A DNA stretch of 64,000 bases from NCBI GenBank assembly GCA_947383005.1, contig CANDBT010000018.1, positions 23,506 through 87,505 of the forward strand, in the 5' to 3' direction. The translations under genes and the position numbers were made by a program. Under the pieces are notes generated by a model. It was not told the DNA's origin and searched no databases. It was given only the letters and a program-made list of their open reading frames with translations. This document shows, piece after piece, positions 45,488 through 52,099 of this stretch. Position 1 is the first letter of the stretch. Every line of letters begins with the position of its first letter. This stretch comes from an uncultured bacterium (GTDB lineage Bacteria; Bacillota; Clostridia; Lachnospirales; Lachnospiraceae).

Positions 45488-45645
45488 ATAATATGGCGAA
45501 ACTTTCGCAGATTGATATTCCTTATCCGGAGGCTGACGCTAAAAATTTGTTTGTGCGCGTCGATAAGAAAAGGAACTATTATCTTATGCTGTTATTTTGG
45601 AAAACAGACACGGAAAGTTGTTTTTTGCTAAAAAGATGTGTATAA
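45484..45645 (+). pseudogene. Fragment of a YbaK/ProX-type Cys/Pro-tRNA deacylase
   Basis: About 35 codons (FYNMAKLSQIDIPYPEADAK then NLFVRVDKKRNYYL) match the conserved block of the YbaK/ProX trans-editing family, IDIPYPEADAKNLFVRDDK-type, with one substitution (DDKK to VDKK). Both the N-terminal ~40 residues and the C-terminal two-thirds are missing; after NYYL the reading becomes unrelated (MLLFWKTDTESC) and ends at 45645. Intact proteins hydrolyse mischarged Pro-tRNA. It is a relic at the boundary of the accessory block. The whole open frame starts earlier, at 45427, but that part is terminator sequence. Confidence 0.7.
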
Positions 45646-45646
45646 T
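45618..45646 (+). promoter_or_regulatory. Promoter for the ATPase-DUF4276 pair
   Basis: TTGTTT at 45618-45623, 17-bp spacer, TATAAT at 45641-45646. It lies in the end of the YbaK/ProX remnant and leaves a ~105-base leader before the ATPase start. Confidence 0.65.
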
Positions 45647-45756
45647 AAAGTCATGATTGTTTTAGAGAAAATAGAAGGTGAACATTAGTTTGTGATATTC
45701 TATAACACTATGATTGAAATACGTCTGGTGCAGGAAAATGAAAAGGAGAAGTATTT

Positions 45757-46950
45757 ATGCAGATAGAGGCATTGCGAATTCATAATTTCCGGGTGTTTCA
45801 GGATGTGACCGTAGAAAATATACCGCAGATGGCTGTTTTCATGGGACAAAACGGAGCTGGAAAGACTACATTTTTTGATGTGTTTGGTTTTTTGCATGAT
45901 TGTCTTTCCAACAATGTCCGTTCTGCATTGGCAAAACGCGGCGGGTTTGGGGAGGTTATTTCCCGCGATCAGACGGGAGATCTGCAGTTTGAGGTTAAAT
46001 TCCGCCCTTCGCCAGAAGAACCTGTGATTACGTATGAGCTTACGATCGGGCTAAATGAAAGGCATGCTCCTGTGGTAAAAAAAGAGGTTATGAGATTTCG
46101 CCGGGGACAGTACGGGGCTCCATGGAAGATTCTTGATTTTGCTAATGGGGAAGGGGTTGCTGCAGAGGGAACTCTCCAATCTTACGAGGATGTACAGATA
46201 GCGGCCCGAGCGCCCCAGAGAGTTTCTGCCCCTGATATATTAGCAGTAAAAGGTTTAGGGCAATTTGAAAATTTTCCGGCGATTTCTGCGCTCAGAAAGC
46301 TGATTGAGGATTGGTATGTGTCGGATTTTCATATTGAAAGCGCCCGCGGCAGGCAGGAAGCCGGCTACAGTGAATCCCTTTCTACGACAGGAGACAATCT
46401 GGCACAGGTGGCAAAATTTTTGTATGATAACCACAGGGAGAGATTTAACGCTATTTTGCAGGCAATGAGGGAAAGAGTGCCTGGAGTGGCCAGCGTGGAG
46501 GCCAAGGTAACAGAAGACGGATATGTGATTCTCCGGTTTCAGGATGGACGTTTTAAAAACCCATTTTCTTCTAAGTTTGTTTCAGATGGCACAATTAAGA
46601 TGTTTACTTATCTGGTCCTGCTGAGCGATCCCAGCCCTCATGCACTGCTTTGCGTTGAGGAGCCTGAGAATCAGTTATATCCTGAGCTGTTGGCGCAGCT
46701 GGCAGAAGAATTCAGGCATTATGCGAATGTTGGAGGCCAGGTTTTTATATCGACTCATTCTCCGGATTTTCTGAATGCAATCAGGCTGGAAGAGCTATAT
46801 TGTCTGGTTAAAGAAGATGGTTATACGAAAATCATACGTGCAAGTGATTCGCCTTTGATTGTTTCCCTGTATCAGGAGGGGGACTTATTGGGAGCGCTTT
46901 GGAGTCAGGGAATTTTATTAGAGGAGGCTTCGAAGGCGGGAGGGAAATAA
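45757..46950 (+). CDS. AAA ATPase of the OLD/SMC-like (AAA_21) type
   Basis: 397 residues. ATG with aaaaggag upstream. Walker A GQNGAGKTT (30-38), an ABC/SMC-like insert, signature-like VSDGTIKMFTYLVLL (~275), Walker B LLCVEEPENQLYP (~298-310) and switch His in STHSPDFL (332-339). No fused Toprim nuclease at the C-terminus, unlike true OLD proteins. Stand-alone ATPases of this kind sit beside a small Toprim-like effector in defence pairs such as PARIS (AriA/AriB) and AbiL/RloA-RloB. The partner here starts one base after its stop. Sensor/ATPase role in anti-phage defence is inference; alternatives include DNA repair or restriction accessory. Confidence 0.85.
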   Translation: MQIEALRIHNFRVFQDVTVENIPQMAVFMGQNGAGKTTFFDVFGFLHDCLSNNVRSALAKRGGFGEVISRDQTGDLQFEVKFRPSPEEPVITYELTIGLNERHAPVVKKEVMRFRRGQYGAPWKILDFANGEGVAAEGTLQSYEDVQIAARAPQRVSAPDILAVKGLGQFENFPAISALRKLIEDWYVSDFHIESARGRQEAGYSESLSTTGDNLAQVAKFLYDNHRERFNAILQAMRERVPGVASVEAKVTEDGYVILRFQDGRFKNPFSSKFVSDGTIKMFTYLVLLSDPSPHALLCVEEPENQLYPELLAQLAEEFRHYANVGGQVFISTHSPDFLNAIRLEELYCLVKEDGYTKIIRASDSPLIVSLYQEGDLLGALWSQGILLEEASKAGGK

Positions 46951-46951
46951 A

Positions 46952-47503
46952 ATGAAGCTGATTTTTCTTTTGGAAGAACTCTCTATGAAATATCTTTTGC
47001 TGGAGCTGTTGCCTCGTATCTTGCCGGAGAATGTTGAATTCCAGATTATTCCGCATAATGGGAAAAGGGATTTAGAAAAATCGATTCCAAGGAAACTACG
47101 GGGGTGGAATGAGCCTGGAGATATTCGTTTTGTCATTTTACACGACCAGGATAATAAGGACTGCAGGAAGCTGAAGGAGTCTTTGCTGGAGTTGTGTAAA
47201 ACAACGGACAGGCCGGTGTTAATCAGAATTGCCTGCCAGGAATTGGAATCCTGGTATTTTGGGGATATAGGCGCCTTGGCAAGAGCCTATGAAAGACCTA
47301 AACTGAAAAATCTTCCAAAGCAAAAGAGGTATCGTGTTCCTGATGAGATTCCATCTCCTAAAGAGGAATTGTACAGGCTGATACCAGAGCATCAGCAGAT
47401 AGAAGGAGCCAGGCGGATAGCGCCGTACATGGATATTGAGAATAATACTTCGGTTAGTTTTCAGTTCTTTGTAAAAGGTGTTCAACGTCTTGCAGCAGAG
47501 TAA
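46952..47503 (+). CDS. DUF4276-family protein, possible Toprim-like effector
   Basis: 183 residues. The start is coupled to the ATPase (TAA-A-ATG). Conserved family features visible: LLEELSMKYLL (Glu8, Glu9), an acidic loop LHDQDNKDC (Asp65, Asp67, Asp70) and CQELESWYFGD (Glu97, Glu99, Trp101), with a basic/polar C-terminal half. Glu followed by a DxD loop is the layout of Toprim metal sites, and DUF4276 proteins commonly pair with AAA ATPases in bacterial defence-type loci. By analogy with AriB or RloB it could be a nuclease released by the ATPase after phage sensing. Nuclease activity is inferred, not shown. Confidence 0.8.
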   Translation: MKLIFLLEELSMKYLLLELLPRILPENVEFQIIPHNGKRDLEKSIPRKLRGWNEPGDIRFVILHDQDNKDCRKLKESLLELCKTTDRPVLIRIACQELESWYFGDIGALARAYERPKLKNLPKQKRYRVPDEIPSPKEELYRLIPEHQQIEGARRIAPYMDIENNTSVSFQFFVKGVQRLAAE

Positions 47504-47577
47504 TACATATCGGCCCGGTATAATATGCTTCTTCCGGCTTCCGTTTATGCGGAAAATAATATGGCCTTAACAGAGTG

Positions 47578-47739
47578 ATGTATCTGCAGGGAGATGACAG
47601 CTCCTTTTATCTGGCAGATGAGATTCTTTCCACCAATGAATATCCGCAGGTGATCTGGGGGGAATACCTTTTTTGGCAAATTCATAGTGTAATAGCATGG
47701 ATTAAACGGCAAGGGCGGCAAATAAATGGATTATGGTAA
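47578..47739 (+). CDS. Possible 53-residue protein or gene remnant, unknown
   Basis: ATG at 47578 opens 53 codons (MYLQGDDSSFYLADEILSTN and on, ending NGLW) with protein-like composition, Trp/Tyr-rich, but no clear ribosome site. It could be the tail of a lost gene. The rest of 47504-47883 holds a short upstream spacer and the ECF gene promoter. Confidence 0.25.
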   Translation: MYLQGDDSSFYLADEILSTNEYPQVIWGEYLFWQIHSVIAWIKRQGRQINGLW

Positions 47740-47789
47740 AAAGATGGTATGGTAAGAACTGGCATGGTTAAAAAACATTAAACTGGTTA

Positions 47790-47818
47790 TTTATAACAAT
47801 CCACTTGCGTGCTATGAT
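47790..47818 (+). promoter_or_regulatory. Extended -10 promoter for the ECF S-component
   Basis: TATGAT at 47813-47818 preceded by TGC, with a weak -35 (TTTATA, 47790-47795) at 17 bp. The 65-base leader is short, and I see no riboswitch fold in it. Confidence 0.55.
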
Positions 47819-47883
47819 GGGCGATGAAAGCAATAAGGCAATTACAAAAATCATTATTATCATTGCAGCGAGGAGGATATGTT

Positions 47884-48477
47884 ATGGAAAACAAAGGAAA
47901 CGATAAGGTTTATAAAATTGCGCTGACTGCGCTGATGACCGCTTTATGTTATGTGGCATTTACTTTTTTGAAGATTCCAATCCCGACGTTTGGCGGGGAT
48001 TATGTGGCTTTGCATATCGGCAATGCCTTTTGTGTGCTGGCGGCGCTTTTGCTGGGTGGTTTTTACGGAGGGCTGGCCGGTGCATTGGGGATGACAATAG
48101 CCGATCTTTTAGATCCGGCCTATATTACCAGCGCGCCGAAGACATTTGTCCTGAAATTCTGCATCGGTTTGATTGCCGGATTTGTGGCACATCAGATAGC
48201 TCATATCAGCAGGGAACACGATACCCGTTATGTATTCAAATGGACGTTGATTGCTTCCGTCGCCGGGTTGGGATTTAATGTTATTATGGATCCAATTGTG
48301 GGGTATTTTTATAAAAATTATGTTTTGGGCGTACAATCGGATGCGGCGAAGATTATGTCCACCTGGGCTGCCGGCGTTACGTTTATCAATGCGGTAGCAG
48401 GGACGATTGTAGTGGTGGTGGTTTATTTGGCGGTAAGGCCGGTGCTGATGAAGGCCGGGCTGTTTTCAAAAGTTTGA
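47884..48477 (+). CDS. ECF-type transporter S-component (vitamin/cofactor uptake)
   Basis: 197 residues, start at 47884 after gaggagg. About six hydrophobic helices; the N-terminal run YKIALTALMTALCYVAFTFL and the small-residue helix GGFYGGLAGALGMTIADLLD are typical of S-components, which bind a vitamin or trace nutrient and dock on a shared EcfA/T module encoded elsewhere. The helix pattern with PIPTFGGDYVALHIGNAF resembles the family that includes riboflavin, pantothenate, queuosine and biotin carriers; the ligand cannot be told. Single gene in accessory DNA. Confidence 0.8.
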   Translation: MENKGNDKVYKIALTALMTALCYVAFTFLKIPIPTFGGDYVALHIGNAFCVLAALLLGGFYGGLAGALGMTIADLLDPAYITSAPKTFVLKFCIGLIAGFVAHQIAHISREHDTRYVFKWTLIASVAGLGFNVIMDPIVGYFYKNYVLGVQSDAAKIMSTWAAGVTFINAVAGTIVVVVVYLAVRPVLMKAGLFSKV

Positions 48478-48506
48478 AGGGCGTCCATCTGGAATTGCTT
48501 TAGGCA

Positions 48507-48640
48507 ATGGTCAAAGAGTACGCCGTTTCCCATGGGGAGAGTACAACTGGTTTTATCGTTCGCTTGGTTACTGAGGCCATTGAACGTGACAGCGCTAAAG
48601 CAGCGGACGCGGTGCAGAACGGGCAGGCTCAAGATTCCGA
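48507..48640 (+). pseudogene. Truncated ribbon-helix-helix antitoxin
   Basis: The frame reads VKEYAVSHGESTTGFIVRLV then TEAIERD, which fits the two helices of an Arc/ParD-type ribbon-helix-helix protein, but the N-terminal DNA-binding beta strand is missing and no ribosome site precedes the ATG at 48507. The continuation after about 48630 is unrelated. No toxin gene remains. Confidence 0.55.
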
Positions 48641-48820
48641 AAGCCTATATATTAATTCCTGGTATTCCTTAAGATTGCTGTCTATACAGTGTCGTGTGCC
48701 ATTCGGCAGCAGCTTAAATTTGGAGATGAATTGCCCCTCATCATCCAGATATGCACGAAAATCTACCTGCCCGCATCCAAGTTCCCTCCGTACATCGCTG
48801 TTTCTGGGGAACAACGTCAT
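48629..48820 (-). CDS. Possible small protein or remnant on the minus strand
   Basis: 63 codons (MTLFPRNSDVRRELGCGQVD to the stop) in a frame that looks protein-like, with charged helices, but only a weak site upstream. It abuts the antitoxin remnant tail to tail. I do not recognise it; a 3' relic is as likely as a gene. Confidence 0.3.
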   Translation of the reverse strand: MTLFPRNSDVRRELGCGQVDFRAYLDDEGQFISKFKLLPNGTRHCIDSNLKEYQELIYRLSES

Positions 48821-48870
48821 AATTACCTGAGTTGGGAGCAAAAGCTGAGGATAAAAAGTCTTTAAATGCC

Positions 48871-48950
48871 TACACTCCGTCCCAGCTGGTTTTAAACAAG
48901 TGCCACTGGCACTTAGAACCTGCAGGCAATTTTAAACGGGCGGAATAGTG
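48871..48950 (+). repeat. Degenerate copy of the MITE core
   Basis: tacactccgt, a ~15-base diverged stretch, then aagtgcc-act-ggcactt (48898-48914), tgcaggc and gggcggaatag align in order with the core of the 218-bp element, lacking its ends and the second hairpin. The first hairpin differs from copy A by a C-to-T change on one arm and the matching G-to-A on the other, so pairing is kept. Confidence 0.6.
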
Positions 48951-48958
48951 TTTGTTTA

Positions 48959-48983
48959 GAAAATCCCCGTAAAGGGGCTTTTC
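48959..48983 (+). terminator. Short terminator-like hairpin before serS
   Basis: gaaaa-t-cccc, loop gtaaa, gggg-c-ttttc, in which the A-run pairs with the T-run. Small but typical of bidirectional clostridial terminators. Confidence 0.5.
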
Positions 48984-49001
48984 TTTGGGAAAAAAATGTA
49001 G

Positions 49002-49007
49002 TATAAT
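49002..49007 (+). promoter_or_regulatory. -10 element for serS
   Basis: TATAAT, 82 bases before the serS start; the -35 region is poor. The leader contains a small aaactga / tcagttt hairpin followed by three Ts, but it is too short and lacks the specifier and antiterminator parts of a T-box. Confidence 0.5.
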
Positions 49008-49088
49008 CGGAAAATGATTGAGTCGGCAGGGCAGGATAGAAACTGACGCAACTATCAGTTTTTCAACTAGGAAAAACAGGAGGAGATT

Positions 49089-50384
49089 ATGCTGGATTTA
49101 AAATTTGTCCGGGAAAACCCGGAGATAGTGAAAAAGAATATTGAGAATAAATTTCAGTTTGATAAGCTGCCTTTGGTAGATGAGGTGATTGAACTGGACG
49201 CGAAGAACCGGGCTGCCAAGGCGGAAGGGGATAACTTGCGGGCATCCAGGAATAAGCTGTCCAAACAGATCGGACAGCTCATGAGCCAGGGGAAGAAGGA
49301 TGAAGCAGAGGCAGTAAAGGCTCAGGTTAAGGCAAATGCGGACAGGCTGGCCGAGCTGGAAGCCATGGAAGCGGATTTGGAAGTCAGGGTTTTAAAGATT
49401 ATGATGACCATTCCCAATATCATTGATCCCAGTGTGCCTATTGGTAAAGATGACAGTGAGAATGTGGAGATTGAGAGATTTGGCGAGCCGGTGGTGCCGG
49501 ATTTTGAGATCCCTTATCATACGGACATTATGAAGACTTTTGACGGCATTGACCTTGATGCGGCGGCTAAAGTTGCCGGGAACGGGTTTTATTATCTTAT
49601 GGGAGATATCGCCCGGCTTCATTCGGCAGTAATTGCCTATGCCAGGGATTTTATGATCAATCGCGGATTTACCTATTGCGTGCCGCCTTTTATGATTCGG
49701 GGGAATGTGGTGACGGGGGTCATGTCGTTTGCGGAGATGGATGCCATGATGTATAAAATCGAAGGCGAGGATCTGTATCTGATTGGTACCAGCGAACACT
49801 CCATGATTGGTAAATTTATTGATACCATCTTGCCGGAGGCGCAGCTTCCCAAAGCGATGACCAGCTATTCTCCTTGTTTCCGTAAGGAAAAGGGCGCTCA
49901 TGGTATCGAGGAAAGAGGCGTGTACCGCATTCATCAGTTCGAGAAGCAGGAGATGATCGTAGTCTGCAGGCCGGAGGAGTCTCCGATATGGTATGATAAG
50001 CTGTGGCAGAATACGGTGGATTTATTCCGCTCTTTGGATGTTCCGGTGAGGACGTTGGAATGCTGTTCCGGAGATTTGGCGGATTTAAAGGTAAAATCTT
50101 GTGACGTCGAAGCATGGTCGCCCCGTCAGAAAAAATATTTTGAGGTGGGTTCTTGTTCAAATTTGGGGGATGCTCAGGCTCGTCGGCTGAAAATCCGCGT
50201 AGATGGGGAATCGGGGAAATATTTTGCCCATACTTTGAATAACACGGTTGTGGCTCCTCCGCGGATGTTGATTGCCTTTCTGGAAAACAATCTGCAGGAA
50301 GACGGCACGGTCAAAATCCCCAAAGCGCTGCAGCCTTATATGGGCGGCACGGAGATTTTGGTTCCCAAACAGAAGGAGTCCTGA
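49089..50384 (+). CDS. serS: Seryl-tRNA synthetase
   Basis: 431 residues. Class II synthetase charging tRNA-Ser. N-terminal long coiled coil (residues ~25-100, heptads of Leu/Ala with Lys/Glu), then motif 2 and motif 3: TSYSPCFRKEKGAHGIEERGVYRIHQFEK around residues 258-286 and GSCSNLGDAQARRLKIR near 356, NTVVAPPRMLIAFLENN near 385. Ribosome site caggaggag, then ATG. It restarts core housekeeping DNA after the accessory block. Confidence 0.97.
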   Translation: MLDLKFVRENPEIVKKNIENKFQFDKLPLVDEVIELDAKNRAAKAEGDNLRASRNKLSKQIGQLMSQGKKDEAEAVKAQVKANADRLAELEAMEADLEVRVLKIMMTIPNIIDPSVPIGKDDSENVEIERFGEPVVPDFEIPYHTDIMKTFDGIDLDAAAKVAGNGFYYLMGDIARLHSAVIAYARDFMINRGFTYCVPPFMIRGNVVTGVMSFAEMDAMMYKIEGEDLYLIGTSEHSMIGKFIDTILPEAQLPKAMTSYSPCFRKEKGAHGIEERGVYRIHQFEKQEMIVVCRPEESPIWYDKLWQNTVDLFRSLDVPVRTLECCSGDLADLKVKSCDVEAWSPRQKKYFEVGSCSNLGDAQARRLKIRVDGESGKYFAHTLNNTVVAPPRMLIAFLENNLQEDGTVKIPKALQPYMGGTEILVPKQKES

Positions 50385-50442
50385 ACAGCAGTCATTTAAG
50401 AGGCGCGGCAGAAAAAAAGGATAAAAAGAGGATAGAAGAAAT

Positions 50443-50916
50443 ATGAAACCATGGAATGTGTCTGTTGATGGACAAAATTACCAGATTATGGCCAAGGGAA
50501 ACAGTTTGGTTGTAGATGGTGAGAAAAGTAAGCTGAAGGAACTGAACAGCAGAAAAGAGGGAATGTTCAGAGTTTATGAACTTCCGCTGGGGCAGAAGAA
50601 AGCGTATTATTATGTGAATACCTGGATTGGCGGGGCTACGCTGGTGATGGACGGCGTGGACTGTGCTACCGGCCAGCCTTACTCCCCACCGAATATGCCT
50701 GGTTGGGCTTATGTATTTATGGCATTACATTGCCTTAACTTTGCTAACGGCGCTTTAGGCGCGATGTTGGCGGTAGCCGGAATCGGAGCTACGATGTCGA
50801 TTTCATGCAATACACGGATGCCGCTGCCCGTGCGGATATTCTTGGATTTGTTGCTGCTGATCGCTATGGTAGTCATTATTTTCAGCGTGGCGGTGATATT
50901 GCAGTCTTTCCGGTAA
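50443..50916 (+). CDS. Unknown membrane protein, 157 residues
   Basis: An N-terminal soluble part (residues 1-80) rich in beta strand and Lys/Gly, then two hydrophobic segments at ~85-115 and 128-153. Ribosome site is weak (aggatagaagaaat). No motif recognised. It shares spacing but no clear sequence with the second unknown gene downstream (51171), and the 250-bp gap between them contains a gaatcctg / caggattc hairpin (51100-51120) and a longer imperfect dyad, but no gene. Confidence 0.6.
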   Translation: MKPWNVSVDGQNYQIMAKGNSLVVDGEKSKLKELNSRKEGMFRVYELPLGQKKAYYYVNTWIGGATLVMDGVDCATGQPYSPPNMPGWAYVFMALHCLNFANGALGAMLAVAGIGATMSISCNTRMPLPVRIFLDLLLLIAMVVIIFSVAVILQSFR

Positions 50917-51170
50917 CCCCATGCCGTTTTCCTGGTGCCGCTATGGATGAAAGGGGTTTATTATGCCCCAGGGGATACACACAAAATGTCCCAAATAGAC
51001 ACTTTGGCGCCGTACGGTCAGCGCAGCAAGTACCCTCGCTTCGCTGGGGCATGCTTTGTGCAAAGCTGCAGTAAGGATTTGATACTGCCACAGTGTAAAG
51101 AATCCTGTTTTGCAGGATTCCCAAAATCGGTAAGAACCAGATAAAAATGTACGGCAAGGGGATGGTATTT

Positions 51171-51962
51171 ATGAGTTTTGTGTTCAATCTGGCTGGGTGG
51201 ATCTGCTTTTTCCTGGCCGTGAAAAATTTTTTGGGTATCGGCGCTTCCCCCGAAGATATGGGTATAGGCGTGCTGGGGCTGCTGCTGCCCATTCCTGACG
51301 TGAAAACCCTCCTCTTTGCGGGTGGCGCGGCTCTTTTTGGTTTCCTGGCCTACGCATTCAGCAAAGACGGGAGAAAAAGAGGGATAAAGGTGATTGTCTG
51401 CGCTATCATCTGTGCGGTTCTGACATTCACGCCCCTGGCTAATATTTCCCTGATTCCTGCTATGCTTTCTTACCAGTCAGAGCAGCAGTCCGCCGACGGT
51501 TACGAGCCGATTCCGGAAGGGAACTATAAACTGTATGCTTTTCTGGGTTCCCAAAAGAGTATGCCTTCTGATGTGGACGTCATGCGGTACATCATAGAGG
51601 GCTACGACGGCCACGCGGAAGATACCTATGAAACCTATAAAGTAACCGGCTGGCTGTTTAGTGAGAATAACCAGGGATGGGATGATGTGGAGATGACCTT
51701 CCGCTTGGTGGACGAAGAAGGGAACGACATCCTCTCCGGCGGCGAACCAGTCATTCTCCGTTATGAGTATAACCGCAACACTATGAGCATCCGGGAACAG
51801 AATGCTGCCACCCCGGAGGGTGGCAGCTCCTTCCAGACCAACACGGTCAAGGCAAAGGATCTCTCCGGGATCCCCTATGGGTTCATCGTGGAAAGCGTGA
51901 AAAAGGGCTATTATATCGATGTTAATGACGGATCTAAACATGAATCGCCTATTTATCACTAA
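51171..51962 (+). CDS. Unknown membrane-anchored protein, 263 residues
   Basis: Start placed at the ATG at 51171 (caaggggatggtattt upstream); an ATG at 51147 adds 8 residues. Three hydrophobic segments at about residues 4-20, 38-60 and 74-98 precede a ~160-residue acidic C-terminal domain with repeated aromatic/beta character (for example SIREQNAATPEGGSSFQTNT). No recognised domain. Ends before a good terminator shared with the convergent rqcH. Confidence 0.6.
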   Translation: MSFVFNLAGWICFFLAVKNFLGIGASPEDMGIGVLGLLLPIPDVKTLLFAGGAALFGFLAYAFSKDGRKRGIKVIVCAIICAVLTFTPLANISLIPAMLSYQSEQQSADGYEPIPEGNYKLYAFLGSQKSMPSDVDVMRYIIEGYDGHAEDTYETYKVTGWLFSENNQGWDDVEMTFRLVDEEGNDILSGGEPVILRYEYNRNTMSIREQNAATPEGGSSFQTNTVKAKDLSGIPYGFIVESVKKGYYIDVNDGSKHESPIYH

Positions 51963-51999
51963 TGCTACTATATATGGTTTATTTTTATTATAATAAAAT

Positions 52000-52040
52000 C
52001 TCCCCCGCTGTGCAATGAGAGACAGCAGGGGAGGTTTTTA
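52000..52040 (+). terminator. Terminator between converging genes
   Basis: ctcccccgctgt pairs with acagcaggggag around a 10-base loop; gttttta follows on the + strand and gattttattataa on the minus strand, so it can serve the + gene and rqcH. Confidence 0.85.
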
Positions 52041-52056
52041 TTCCATAGGAAAGTTC

Positions 52057-52084
52057 GTCCTGTGGAATAAAAAGCCTTCCGGGC
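52057..52084 (+). repeat. 28-bp dispersed repeat, copy 2
   Basis: Matches 18106-18133 at 25 of 28 positions; preceded by ccatagga / tcctgtgg, an 8-bp dyad. Confidence 0.6.
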
Positions 52085-52099
52085 TGCGGGGAACCGTAG

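Noticed and set aside
45427-45645. 72-codon gene downstream of the galactosidase
   Set aside because: The first third is terminator stem sequence and the rest a truncated YbaK/ProX piece; called a pseudogene instead.
48985-49088. T-box leader for serS
   Set aside because: Leader is only about 80 bases, with no specifier loop or T-box consensus; only a small hairpin.
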